In this document: positions 1 through 7,429 of the stretch, one piece after another
Layout: every line of letters starts with the position of its first letter
Position numbering within the stretch: position 1 is the stretch's first letter
DNA from: Adhaeribacter terrigena
GTDB lineage: Bacteria > Bacteroidota > Bacteroidia > Cytophagales > Hymenobacteraceae
Assembly: GCF_016623615.1 (NCBI RefSeq)
Contig: NZ_JAEHFX010000002.1
Span: forward strand, 124,001 to 188,000
DNA: 64,000 bases
Direction: 5' to 3'
Notes under the pieces: generated by a model
What the model was told of the DNA's origin: nothing
The model's database searches: none
Seen by the model: only the letters and a program-made list of their open reading frames with translations
Position numbers and translations under genes: made by a program

Positions 1-319
1 AAGCTGGTTCTTCCACGCCGGTTTTAAATGCGATCAGCGCTTTCTGGTATTCTTCGAGCAGTTTGGAGAAACTGGTATAAGGGTCGTCCACGCGGATGAG
101 CGAAGCATCGGAATGTTGCTTTAATTGCAGGTTTTTGCCCACGATTACGGCCGCCGCACTGGTAGTATATAAATAAGGTTCGTATTTCGGGTTCGATAGA
201 AAGGCCAGGGCTTTTTCGCCGGCTTCTTCTATTTTGGCTAACGTGCTGATCTTCCGGTCGGGGTTGCCCTCCACGGTTCCGCCCAGCATGTCGGCTATCT
301 GTTGAACAGTAAATTCCAT
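1..319 (-). CDS. lpxD: LpxD, UDP-3-O-acylglucosamine N-acyltransferase (N-terminal part)
   Basis: Reading the minus strand from an ATG at 319 gives about 106 residues that run off the window edge. They begin MEFTVQQIADMLGG and continue with LSNPKYEPYLYTTSAAAVIV, the N-terminal uridine-binding domain of LpxD. The family adds the third acyl chain to UDP-glucosamine in lipid A synthesis, in the cytoplasm at the inner membrane. The left-handed beta-helix acyltransferase domain lies outside the window. The HD-domain gene lies just upstream on the same strand, as is common in Bacteroidota. Identification rests on the N-terminal domain only. Confidence 0.88.
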   Translation of the reverse strand, partial: MEFTVQQIADMLGGTVEGNPDRKISTLAKIEEAGEKALAFLSNPKYEPYLYTTSAAAVIVGKNLQLKQHSDASLIRVDDPYTSFSKLLEEYQKALIAFKTGVEEPA

Positions 320-423
320 GATGCAAAAATAGGGAATAATTTAAACCGTTATTTTTTTCGGCGCGCAAAGATGGAATAAATTTCTGAGGGAGCAGAAAGG
401 AGGGAAGATTATAAGACAGGTTT

Positions 424-456
424 GCAGTTTTAGGGGTGAAAAGGGTAGCGTTTTGA
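424..456 (-). repeat. dispersed AAAACGGTA-type element, reverse orientation
   Basis: Copy of the window-wide element described in the findings. On the plus strand it reads from an AGTTTT end through a spacer to GGGTAGCGTTTT. It lies between lpxD and the HD gene, next to a perfect palindrome. Confidence 0.5.
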
Positions 457-460
457 CCGT

Positions 461-488
461 GTAGAGACGTAATATATTACGTCTCTAC
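461..488. repeat. 28-base perfect palindrome (GTAGAGACG type)
   Basis: GTAGAGACGTAATA is followed at once by its exact reverse complement. The unit resembles the short GTAGAGACG palindromes scattered through many bacterial genomes. It sits 5 bases downstream of the HD gene stop, so it could form a hairpin at the end of that transcript. Confidence 0.75.
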
Positions 489-493
489 AGTTA

Positions 494-1723
494 TTACCCC
501 GCAATTTCCTTCGGATAGCACACAAAATACTTTTCTACTTTATTGCTCAGCGCCCGGATATTCGGCAGGTCGGAAGCTTCGGCTAATTCTACTACTTTGC
601 CGTATTTGGTGAGCACGTTTATGGCTTCGTTGGTAGTATTATAAGCGTTATTGCTGATCTTGCCCGAGATCATGATGTAAGGCAGTTCTTCTTCCGTGAT
701 CCCGAATTTTTCCATCACCAGTTCGGCAATGCCCAGGCGGAAATCTTCTTCGAGCGGTTCGGTGGTAATGATGATCTTGAAGAGTTTCCGGTCGATGATG
801 CTGGAAGAAAGGAATGTCAGGATCTTGTCTTCGTGAAAAACCCATTGCTTGATCGCAGCCCAGACATCCATATCATCCAGGGCTACGAAATTGCGCATGA
901 TAATAGGGTCTTCCTGGAAATCGGAAAAGCGGATGTTATTGGCCAGGAAAAGTTTGAGCGACGGACTGGCGGCTACGTCAATTCCCTGCAGCATGAGTTC
1001 GCGGGCGCGTTCCACGGCTTTTAATACCATGTTTTCGGCACTTAAAACCGTTTTATGCAAGTAAACCTGCCAGTACATTAACCGACGGCTTACCAGGAAA
1101 TTCTCGATGGAATAAATGGCTTTTTCTTCTACCACCAGTTTTTCTTCCACCACATCCAGCATTTTCAGCAGACGGCTCGCGCCAATTTTGCCTTCCATCA
1201 CGCCGGTATAAAAGCTGTCGCGGTTCAGGTAATCCAAACGGTCTACGTCTAACTGGCTCGAAACTAATTGGTGGAAAAACGGCCTTTCGTAATCGCCTTT
1301 GAAGATTTTGATCGCCAGATCCAGTCTTCCGTGAAATTCCTGGTTCAGCAATTCCATGATGTAGGAAGAAATATCTTCGTGGTGCACTTCTTTGAAAATA
1401 GCCGTTTCCAGGGCGTGCGAAAGCGGTCCGTGGCCAATGTCGTGAAGCAAAATGGCAATCAGCGAAGCTTCGTATTCAGCATCCCAGATAAAAGTGCCTT
1501 TACTGCGCAAGGTATCTAAAGCGGTGCTCATTAAATGCATGGCGCCCAGCGCGTGGTGAAAACGCGTGTGCAAAGCGCCGGGATAAACAAAATCGGTTAA
1601 ACCTAATTGCCGGATGCGGCGCAAACGCTGAAAATACGGGTGTTCGATGATTTCGAAAACCAAACCCGATGGAATGGTGATGAAACCGTAAACGGGATCG
1701 TTGAAGATTTTTTTCTTGCTCAA
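494..1723 (-). CDS. HD-domain phosphohydrolase (dNTPase-like)
   Basis: About 409 residues from the chosen start. The HD metal site is visible: HTRFHH near residues 52-57 and LLHDIGHGPLSHALE near 92-106, with H94 and D95 as the namesake pair, plus VDRLDYLNRD further on. This is the YdhJ/dGTPase-like branch, metal-dependent phosphohydrolases probably acting on nucleotides; the substrate here is unknown. I chose the TTG at 1723 (MSKKKIFNDPVYGF). The open frame runs on to 2008, but the extra 95 residues are encoded by small palindromic repeats and do not look like protein. An ATT three bases upstream is a less likely start. It lies upstream of lpxD on the same strand. Confidence 0.82.
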   Translation of the reverse strand: MSKKKIFNDPVYGFITIPSGLVFEIIEHPYFQRLRRIRQLGLTDFVYPGALHTRFHHALGAMHLMSTALDTLRSKGTFIWDAEYEASLIAILLHDIGHGPLSHALETAIFKEVHHEDISSYIMELLNQEFHGRLDLAIKIFKGDYERPFFHQLVSSQLDVDRLDYLNRDSFYTGVMEGKIGASRLLKMLDVVEEKLVVEEKAIYSIENFLVSRRLMYWQVYLHKTVLSAENMVLKAVERARELMLQGIDVAASPSLKLFLANNIRFSDFQEDPIIMRNFVALDDMDVWAAIKQWVFHEDKILTFLSSSIIDRKLFKIIITTEPLEEDFRLGIAELVMEKFGITEEELPYIMISGKISNNAYNTTNEAINVLTKYGKVVELAEASDLPNIRALSNKVEKYFVCYPKEIAG

Positions 1724-1826
1724 AATGCAGAACTGTTTTGAAAGTGCAAAGATGCGGAAATGGTACGGATTTGAGGCTAAAAAGTGTTTAGGAAGTTGTT
1801 TTTCAAACTGCCCAGCCAGAAATTTA

Positions 1827-1860
1827 ACCACCCCCGGCCCCTCCTTGAAAAGGAGGGGAG
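1827..1860. repeat. REP-like hairpin, CCCCTCC/GGAGGGG family
   Basis: CCCCTCCTT pairs with AAGGAGGGG, preceded by ACCACCCCCGG. It shares this layout with copies at 2121-2157, 15689-15727 and 18811-18848. Confidence 0.65.
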
Positions 1861-1907
1861 CTTGGAAACCGTCAGCTAAAGCAGACGGCAATGAATTTTC
1901 TTGCTTT

Positions 1908-1940
1908 TGACTTTTTCGGCTTAAAACTCTATCGTTTTTT
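1908..1940 (-). repeat. dispersed AAAACGGTA-type element, reverse orientation
   Basis: Good copy reading TGACTTTTTCGGC, then TTAAAACTCTATCGTTTTTT on the plus strand. Confidence 0.65.
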
Positions 1941-1973
1941 ATTGGCAGAATTCGTGAAAATCTGCAAGGTAAA

Positions 1974-1994
1974 GGGCACCCACAAGGGGTGCCC
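1974..1994. repeat. GGGCACCC/GGGTGCCC hairpin
   Basis: Eight-base perfect stem with loop ACAAG. Read on the minus strand it encodes part of the spurious N-terminal extension of the HD open frame. Confidence 0.65.
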
Positions 1995-2120
1995 CTACGG
2001 TTCGGCAAAATTCTATTAAAAAAAAATCCTGTAAATCCCTAAAATCCTGAAAATCGTGTTCAAGACAAAATTCATTGCCGTCTGCTTTAGCTGACGGAAA
2101 CTGCAGCGAAGAAAAAAACT

Positions 2121-2157
2121 CCCTCCCCTGTTTTTAGGGGAGGGCCGGGGTGGGGTA
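2121..2157. repeat. REP-like hairpin, CCCTCCCCT/AGGGGAGGG family
   Basis: Nine-base perfect stem with loop GTTTTT, followed by GCCGGGGTGGGGTA. Nearly identical to the copy at 18811-18848. Confidence 0.75.
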
Positions 2158-2309
2158 TCTAAATATTCGTATTTTTGAATTCTTAATTCTTAGGCAATAA
2201 AAAGCAACCTTTCCCGTAAATAAACGTGCTTAAGGCTGCGCCGGTATTATCCGGATTACTGCTGAAAAACGGTAGCAAAAACGCACCAAAAACCCGATAG
2301 AAATTTAAT

Positions 2310-3866
2310 ATGCAACGATATAGTATCCTGTGGGCCGACGATGAAATTGATCTGCTCAAACCCCATATCATGTTCCTGCAAGACCGTGGCTACGATGTAA
2401 CGCCCGTACCGAGCGGGGCCGATGCCATCGAGAAATTCAATGAAAATACGTATGACGTGGTTTTCCTGGATGAAAATATGCCGGGAATAAGTGGCCTGGA
2501 AACGCTTAACGAACTGAAAGCCAGTAAGCCAACCATTCCCGTGATCATGATCACGAAGAGCGAGGAAGAGCATATTATGGAAGAGGCGATCGGTTCTAAA
2601 ATAGCCGATTACCTTATCAAGCCCATCAATCCAAACCAGATATTGCTTTCCATTAAGAAAATACTGGACAATAAACGCCTCGTTTCCGAACGCACCAACA
2701 GTAGTTACCAGCGCGATTTCCGGCAGCTGGGCATGGCTTTCGGCGAGCGGCTGAGCCCGCAGGAGTGGGCAGATGTGTACAAGAAATTGGTTTACTGGGA
2801 ACTGGAAATTGACGAAACCGAAAATAAAAGCATGGCCGATGTGATCACCATGCAGAAAGACGAAGCCAACTCCAATTTCTCGAAATTCATTATTGATAAT
2901 TACGAAGAATGGCATAATAACCCGGATGATGACACGCCGCTCATGAGCCACCAGCTTTTCAAGCAGCGCGTTTTCCCGCTCATGAAAGAAAGCAGCGTGC
3001 CGGTTTATTTCGTTTTGATCGATAATTTACGTTACGACCAGTGGAAAATCCTGGAACCGATCATTGCCGACTATTTCACGGTAGATAACGAGGAAATGTA
3101 TTATTCCATTCTGCCAACCACTACGGCTTACGCGCGGAATGCCATTTTTGCGGGCATGATGCCGGGCGAGATTCAGAAGAAATACCCGAACAAATGGGTT
3201 TGGGACGACGACGACGAGGGCAAAAACCTGAACGAAGCCGATTTTATGGAGATCAACCTCCAGAACAATAAGATCAGCGAGAAATTCAGTTACAATAAAA
3301 TTACCAACCTGACCGCCGGGAAAGAACTGCTTGCTAAATTCAGCAATTTGCAGAATAACAAACTGAACGTGATCGTGTACAATTTTGTGGATATGCTCAG
3401 CCATGCCCGCACCGATATGGCGATGATCCGCGAGCTGGCCGCCGACGAATCGGCGTACCGTTCGTTAACGCGTTCGTGGTTTTTGCATTCTCCTTTGTTC
3501 GAAACGCTGAAAATGATCGCGGAGAAAAAAGGCAAACTCGTAATTACCACCGACCACGGCACCATTCGGGTTAAGCGTCCGTTCAAAATTGTAGGCGACC
3601 GGAGCACGAATACCAACCTGCGTTACAAGCATGGTAAGAACCTGGGTTTCACGGAGAAAGATGTGTACGTGGTGCGTAAGCCCGAGCATTTAGGGTTGCC
3701 GAAAGAGAACATTTCTACGGCTTACGTGTTTGCGCAGGAAGATTATTTCTTTGCATATCCGAACAATTATAACTATTATGTGAACTACTACAAAGATACT
3801 TTCCAGCACGGCGGTATTTCTTTGGAAGAGATCATTATTCCGTTTGTAACGTTAAGCGCGCGCTAA
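2310..3866 (+). CDS. porX: PorX, response regulator with PglZ domain
   Basis: 518 residues with a CheY-like receiver (1-120) and a C-terminal PglZ/alkaline-phosphatase-like domain (about 200-518). Receiver residues are intact: D10/D11, phosphoacceptor D54 in VFLDENMPG, T82 and K104. In PglZ, D238 (LIDNLRYDQW), T270-T272 (PTTTAYARN), D361/H365 (DMLSHA) and D415/H416 (TTDHGT) match metal-site positions. PorX works with the PorY kinase to control type IX secretion in Bacteroidota, and characterised homologs have oligonucleotide phosphodiesterase activity. Length and layout are normal. No porY is in the window. It is first in a tight operon with tsaE and ald. The T9SS cargo gene at 12796-14130 fits a T9SS-bearing host. 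Confidence 0.93.
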   Translation: MQRYSILWADDEIDLLKPHIMFLQDRGYDVTPVPSGADAIEKFNENTYDVVFLDENMPGISGLETLNELKASKPTIPVIMITKSEEEHIMEEAIGSKIADYLIKPINPNQILLSIKKILDNKRLVSERTNSSYQRDFRQLGMAFGERLSPQEWADVYKKLVYWELEIDETENKSMADVITMQKDEANSNFSKFIIDNYEEWHNNPDDDTPLMSHQLFKQRVFPLMKESSVPVYFVLIDNLRYDQWKILEPIIADYFTVDNEEMYYSILPTTTAYARNAIFAGMMPGEIQKKYPNKWVWDDDDEGKNLNEADFMEINLQNNKISEKFSYNKITNLTAGKELLAKFSNLQNNKLNVIVYNFVDMLSHARTDMAMIRELAADESAYRSLTRSWFLHSPLFETLKMIAEKKGKLVITTDHGTIRVKRPFKIVGDRSTNTNLRYKHGKNLGFTEKDVYVVRKPEHLGLPKENISTAYVFAQEDYFFAYPNNYNYYVNYYKDTFQHGGISLEEIIIPFVTLSAR

Positions 3867-4319
3867 ATGGCCTTTCTTGCCGATACGAGTAAAACGCTGC
3901 ACGTGGCTTCGCTGGATAATTTACCACAAGCTGCGGCTGCTTTTCATACTTTTTTAACCCAAAACCCTACCGTTTCGGTGGTGCTTTTTGAAGGCGAAAT
4001 GGGGGCGGGCAAAACCACGTTCATCAAAGCCATTTGCCGCGAACTGGGCGTAACCGAAGCGGTGAGCAGCCCCACGTTTTCGCTGGTGAACGAATACGAA
4101 GGCCGCGACGGAAAGCGTATTTATCATTTCGATTTTTACCGCCTGAAGGAGGAACGCGAAGCGCTGGACATTGGCGTTTACGAATACCTCGATTCGGGGA
4201 ATCTGTGTTTGATAGAATGGCCTTCTAAAATCGAAAACCTATTGCCCGAGCACGTACTTTTGGTGAACATTGAAGCCGATGCCGACGGAGAACGCACGAT
4301 CATTTTGAAACTTACCTGA
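3867..4319 (+). CDS. tsaE: TsaE, tRNA threonylcarbamoyladenosine ATPase
   Basis: 150 residues, with Walker A GEMGAGKT at 43-50 and the family motif SSPTFSLVNEY near 67-77. TsaE works with TsaB and TsaD to make t6A at position 37 of ANN-decoding tRNAs in the cytoplasm. The ATG follows the porX stop directly with no spacer, so translational coupling is likely. The ald gene starts two bases after this stop. Length is typical. Confidence 0.93.
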   Translation: MAFLADTSKTLHVASLDNLPQAAAAFHTFLTQNPTVSVVLFEGEMGAGKTTFIKAICRELGVTEAVSSPTFSLVNEYEGRDGKRIYHFDFYRLKEEREALDIGVYEYLDSGNLCLIEWPSKIENLLPEHVLLVNIEADADGERTIILKLT

Positions 4320-4321
4320 TT

Positions 4322-5548
4322 ATGACCAGTAAAACGCCCCCGGGTTTTGCCGCCATTGCGGCTAACCCGGTTCTCAGCCCCAAAGAATCGATGCTGGCCG
4401 TGGAAACGAAACGGAAGCGCCTTTTTATTGGCATTCCCAAGGAATCTTCGTTGCAGGAAAACCGCATTGGCTTAACGCCCGCTGCCGTAAAACAACTCAC
4501 CGACCAGGGCCACGAAATCATCATCGAATCCGGTGCCGGCGAACCCAGCAAATATTCCGACCACGATTTTTCGGAAGCCGGTGCGCAGGTGGTTTATTCT
4601 ACCCGCGAAGTGTACGAAGCCGACATTATCCTGAAAATTGCGCCGCCTACTTACGACGAAATGGATTACCTGAAATCCGGGCAAACCTTAATTTCGGCGC
4701 TGCAATTCGGAAGCTTAACCGCAGATTACGTGCTGGCGCTTTGCCGGAAAAAAGTAAGTGCTATTTCGTTTGAACTCATTAAAGATAAATCGGATACCAA
4801 ACCGGTGGTGCGCGCCATGAGTGAAATTGCGGGCAGCACCGTCATGCTTATTGCCGCCGAATATTTAAGCAGCAGCAACGAAGGCAAAGGTGTGATTCTG
4901 GGTGGAATTACGGGCGTACCGCCGAGCAAAGTGGTGATAATCGGGGCCGGAACGGTGGCTGAATATGCTACCCGCGCGGCTTTGGGTTTGGGTGCAGAAG
5001 TAAAAGTTTTCGACGACCAGATCTATAAACTGCGCCGCCTGAAATACAATATCGGTTCGCAGCTTTTTACGAGCACGCTCGATAATACCGTGCTGCACGA
5101 AAAAATAAGAGGGGCCGATGTGGTGATCGGGGCCTTGAGTCCGGAAGATAACCGCGCCAATTACATGGTTCCCGAGAACGTGGTGGCGCAAATGCAACCC
5201 GGTTCGGTGATTATAGACGTAAGCATCGACCAAGGCGGTTGTTTCGAAACATCGGAAATGACTTCGCACAGCCGGCCGGTTTACCGCAAATACGACATCA
5301 TTCATTACTGCGTGCCAAACATTGCTTCCCGCGTACCGCGTACGGCCACGAATGCGCTGAGCAATATTTTTACGCCAATTTTACTTGAAATTTCGCAGTA
5401 CGGCGGCATCAACGAAGTGCTGTTTACGAATGAACATTACCGTAGCGGCGTGTACATTTACCGCGGCAGTTTAACCAATGCGACCATCGCCAAGAAATTC
5501 GGAATGCGGTATAAGGAACTGGGGCTGATGATCGCGGTGCGGAATTAA
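4322..5548 (+). CDS. ald: alanine dehydrogenase (AlaDH/PNT family)
   Basis: 408 residues. The N-terminal AlaDH/PNT domain carries ENRIGLTPAAV at about 46-56. The Rossmann domain has GAGTVAEYA at 208-216 and an acidic residue D231 suiting NAD binding. It would catalyse reversible oxidative deamination of alanine to pyruvate with NAD. K105 (LKIAPP) aligns with the catalytic lysine of Bacillus Ald. The position of its catalytic histidine (YLHLA) reads SALQFG here, a glutamine, as in transhydrogenase alpha subunits. About 33 extra N-terminal residues precede the core. Third gene of the porX operon, followed by a strong terminator. Confidence 0.85.
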   Translation: MTSKTPPGFAAIAANPVLSPKESMLAVETKRKRLFIGIPKESSLQENRIGLTPAAVKQLTDQGHEIIIESGAGEPSKYSDHDFSEAGAQVVYSTREVYEADIILKIAPPTYDEMDYLKSGQTLISALQFGSLTADYVLALCRKKVSAISFELIKDKSDTKPVVRAMSEIAGSTVMLIAAEYLSSSNEGKGVILGGITGVPPSKVVIIGAGTVAEYATRAALGLGAEVKVFDDQIYKLRRLKYNIGSQLFTSTLDNTVLHEKIRGADVVIGALSPEDNRANYMVPENVVAQMQPGSVIIDVSIDQGGCFETSEMTSHSRPVYRKYDIIHYCVPNIASRVPRTATNALSNIFTPILLEISQYGGINEVLFTNEHYRSGVYIYRGSLTNATIAKKFGMRYKELGLMIAVRN

Positions 5549-5570
5549 AAACGCTATGTTTATAAAGCGA

Positions 5571-5605
5571 AAAAGTGCTGCGATGAGAATTGCAGCACTT
5601 TTTTT
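5571..5605 (+). terminator. rho-independent terminator after ald
   Basis: AAAAGTGCTGC and GCAGCACTTTT form an 11-base perfect stem around a 10-base loop, followed by a T run. It closes the porX-tsaE-ald transcript. A weak AAAACGCTA-type element overlaps its left side and a second, reverse copy (5597-5627) its right side. Confidence 0.88.
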
Positions 5606-5683
5606 AATCAAAAGCATACCGTTTTCCAGCGGTTATCCCCCCCATCTAAATGCAATTTCTCAGGTACGAATTAACCTGCCGGA

Positions 5684-6448
5684 TTAATTCCAGATCTCAT
5701 TCATCGCAGTCAGAATGATGGGCTCGCTATCGGTGATGACGATGGTATGTTCGTGCTGGGCCATGAATCCGCCTTTGTTGCCTACCAAAGTCCAGCCATC
5801 TTTCAGGGTATTGGTATAGGTGGAAGTGGTGGAAATAAAGGTTTCGATGGCTACCACGGAATTTTTCTTGAAGCGGCGCTGGTCGTATTTATTTTTGTAA
5901 TTCAGTAACTCATCCGGCTGCTCGTGCAGGCTGCGGCCGATGCCGTGTCCGCCCAGATTTTTGATTACTTTGTAGCCCATTTTCTTTGCTTCACTTTCCA
6001 TTAAATGCCCGATATCGGCGATGCGTACGCCGCCTTTGATGTTGTCGATGGCCTTTTTCAGAATGAATTTCGAGGCATTTACAAGATCCTGGTGCTTATG
6101 AATATCCTCGCCCAGCACAAAAGAATTGCCGTTATCGGCCCAGAAACCGTTTAGTTCGGCTGATACGTCGATGTTCACCAGGTCACCTTCTTTTAGGATG
6201 CGTTTGTCAGATGGAATGCCGTGGCAGAATTCGTTATTCACGCTGATGCAGGTATAACCCGGGAAACCATACGTAAGAAAAGGCGCCGATTTAGCCCCAA
6301 AGTCTGCTAATATTTTCGCGCCATACTCATCCAGTGCCTTTGTAGTAATGCCGGGCTGCGCATACTTGGTCATCGCCTTTAAGGTTTGCGCAACCGCTTC
6401 GCTGGCTTTTTGCATGCCGGTTAATTCGGATTCGGTTGATATGGACAT
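5684..6448 (-). CDS. map: type I methionine aminopeptidase
   Basis: 254 residues, the usual length for type I enzymes. All pita-bread metal ligands are present: D94, D105, H168 (GGHGIG), E202 (AIETFIS) and E233 (QHEHT), with the substrate histidine H76 (EFCHGIPS). It removes N-terminal methionine from nascent proteins in the cytoplasm. No N-terminal zinc-binding extension is present. It stands alone here, with an attC-like inverted repeat just upstream. Confidence 0.95.
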   Translation of the reverse strand: MSISTESELTGMQKASEAVAQTLKAMTKYAQPGITTKALDEYGAKILADFGAKSAPFLTYGFPGYTCISVNNEFCHGIPSDKRILKEGDLVNIDVSAELNGFWADNGNSFVLGEDIHKHQDLVNASKFILKKAIDNIKGGVRIADIGHLMESEAKKMGYKVIKNLGGHGIGRSLHEQPDELLNYKNKYDQRRFKKNSVVAIETFISTTSTYTNTLKDGWTLVGNKGGFMAQHEHTIVITDSEPIILTAMNEIWN

Positions 6449-6485
6449 GGCTTTTTAATTGTGAATGTTATTGCTGATTCTTGTT

Positions 6486-6630
6486 TTGACTAAATGCTAA
6501 CGTTTTGGGTATTGCCGAAGGTGGGGATTTTAGCACTAAAATTTAGTATAAGAATTGAAGTTGAACTTTGAACTATCGTTCAATCGATGCTGTTAAGACC
6601 CGCTTTTGGCAATGCCTTGTTAGTGGTTAT
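6486..6630 (-). repeat. attC-like imperfect inverted repeat
   Basis: Read on the minus strand it begins CCACTAACAAGGCATTGCC, just after the stop of the AT-rich gene. It ends GGCAATACCCAAAACGTTAG about 120 bases later, so CTAAC-GGCATTGCC is mirrored by GGCAATA-GTTAG. The middle holds smaller inverted patches (TTGAACGATAGTTCAA; TACTAAATTTTAGTGC). This size and architecture resemble integron attC sites, but the terminal heptamers do not match RYYYAAC/GTTRRRY exactly. Confidence 0.5.
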
Positions 6631-6632
6631 TT

Positions 6633-7211
6633 TTATTGAATTTCGAAATGATTTAGCCATTCTTTTGTCGTACTAAAATTTCCCTGATTGTCCTTGTTCA
6701 TAAAAATTGCGTTTTCTTTTTTGTTTATAAGTAAAGTATCTGGAATAAAATTATTGTCGTAAGGTTTTTTTGTGAAAACAATAGTGTCTCCTTGAAGTTT
6801 ATATTTTCCATGAAACACTTCTTGAAACCCGAATATGCCCGAAACCTCATTCTCACAAGTCCCGTTTTCTCTAAACACCAATTTGTAATGGAATTGGTCG
6901 TCCTTGAGTGCTGCTGTCAATATTCTCTTTGATTTTAAAATGTCAGACTGAGTAATGTTTGTCAGAATAATTGATAATAAAACAAGTCCGTGAAATATGA
7001 CTTTAATTTTATTCTGTTTAAAACCGTGTTTTGCTGTTGATATAATAGTGTTACCAAAAGAGATAATGTAAAGAATGATGATGGGAATTATAATAATTCC
7101 GTACGATAAAAGGTAAATAAACATTCCTCCGAAGTAGTCGGTCGACATCCAGCCGAGTATTCCTATTGTCGAAACAATTGCAATTAAATTATAAGCTCTT
7201 TGTCTATTCAT
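6633..7211 (-). CDS. unknown membrane-anchored protein in a cassette-like setting
   Basis: 192 residues, not recognised. Three hydrophobic stretches at about 8-25, 30-52 and 68-88 look membrane-spanning. The C-terminal half (105-192) is soluble-looking: RENGTCENEVSGIFGF, then GKYKLQGDTIVF, a pattern like small Bacteroidota lipocalin-like domains; this similarity is only an impression. Codons are strongly AT-rich compared with map and the next gene. An attC-like inverted repeat follows the stop, and GCGTTGTTGGGT lies upstream of the start (minus strand, about 7341-7352). Transfer as a single-gene cassette is an inference. Confidence 0.7.
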   Translation of the reverse strand: MNRQRAYNLIAIVSTIGILGWMSTDYFGGMFIYLLSYGIIIIPIIILYIISFGNTIISTAKHGFKQNKIKVIFHGLVLLSIILTNITQSDILKSKRILTAALKDDQFHYKLVFRENGTCENEVSGIFGFQEVFHGKYKLQGDTIVFTKKPYDNNFIPDTLLINKKENAIFMNKDNQGNFSTTKEWLNHFEIQ

Positions 7212-7429
7212 TAAATTATCGCTACAGTGTTTGTTTGAAGTCTCGTTCTAAAATAACCTCTAACTCTCTGATAAACAACATGGCTACAGTTATTAGTATT
7301 TAAAACGAGAGTATTAAATTTTAGTAATTGACTCAATATACCCAACAACGCTTCAGCCCACAGCACTTTTTCCCTTCAAAATCATACCGTTTTGCTTAGA
7401 ATGAAAGCAATTCAACTCAAACTTCACTT
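7212..7429. other. spacer with possible cassette boundary
   Basis: 218 bases without a gene. The part next to the AT-rich gene shares its composition. GTTGGGT on the minus strand at about 7341-7347 matches the attC consensus GTTRRRY. An AAAACGGTA-type element lies at 7364-7393. Confidence 0.45.
7364..7393 (-). repeat. dispersed AAAACGGTA-type element, reverse orientation
   Basis: CACTTTTTCCCTTCAAAATC followed by ATACCGTTTT; close match to the family. Confidence 0.65.

Larger units (their letters stand above)
1724..2309. other. repeat-dense intergenic region
   Basis: 586 bases with no credible gene. In order it holds: a GC-rich REP-like hairpin (1827-1860); a repeat whose core is CAGCTAAAGCAGACGGCAAT (about 1872-1900), with an inverted copy at about 2040-2102; the AAAACGGTA-type element (1908-1940); a GGGCACCC/GGGTGCCC hairpin (1974-1994); another REP hairpin (2121-2157); and a weak core-only AAAAACGGTAGC at 2266. 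The start of porX follows at 2310. I see no strong -7/-33 promoter for porX. Confidence 0.7.

Noticed and set aside
1723-2008. Upstream extension of the HD protein to 2008
   Set aside because: Repeat-encoded residues; family N-terminus begins at KKKIFNDPVYGF.
2266-2290. AAAAACGGTAGC near porX as an element copy
   Set aside because: Only the core matches; the second half (AAAAAGTCAG) is missing.
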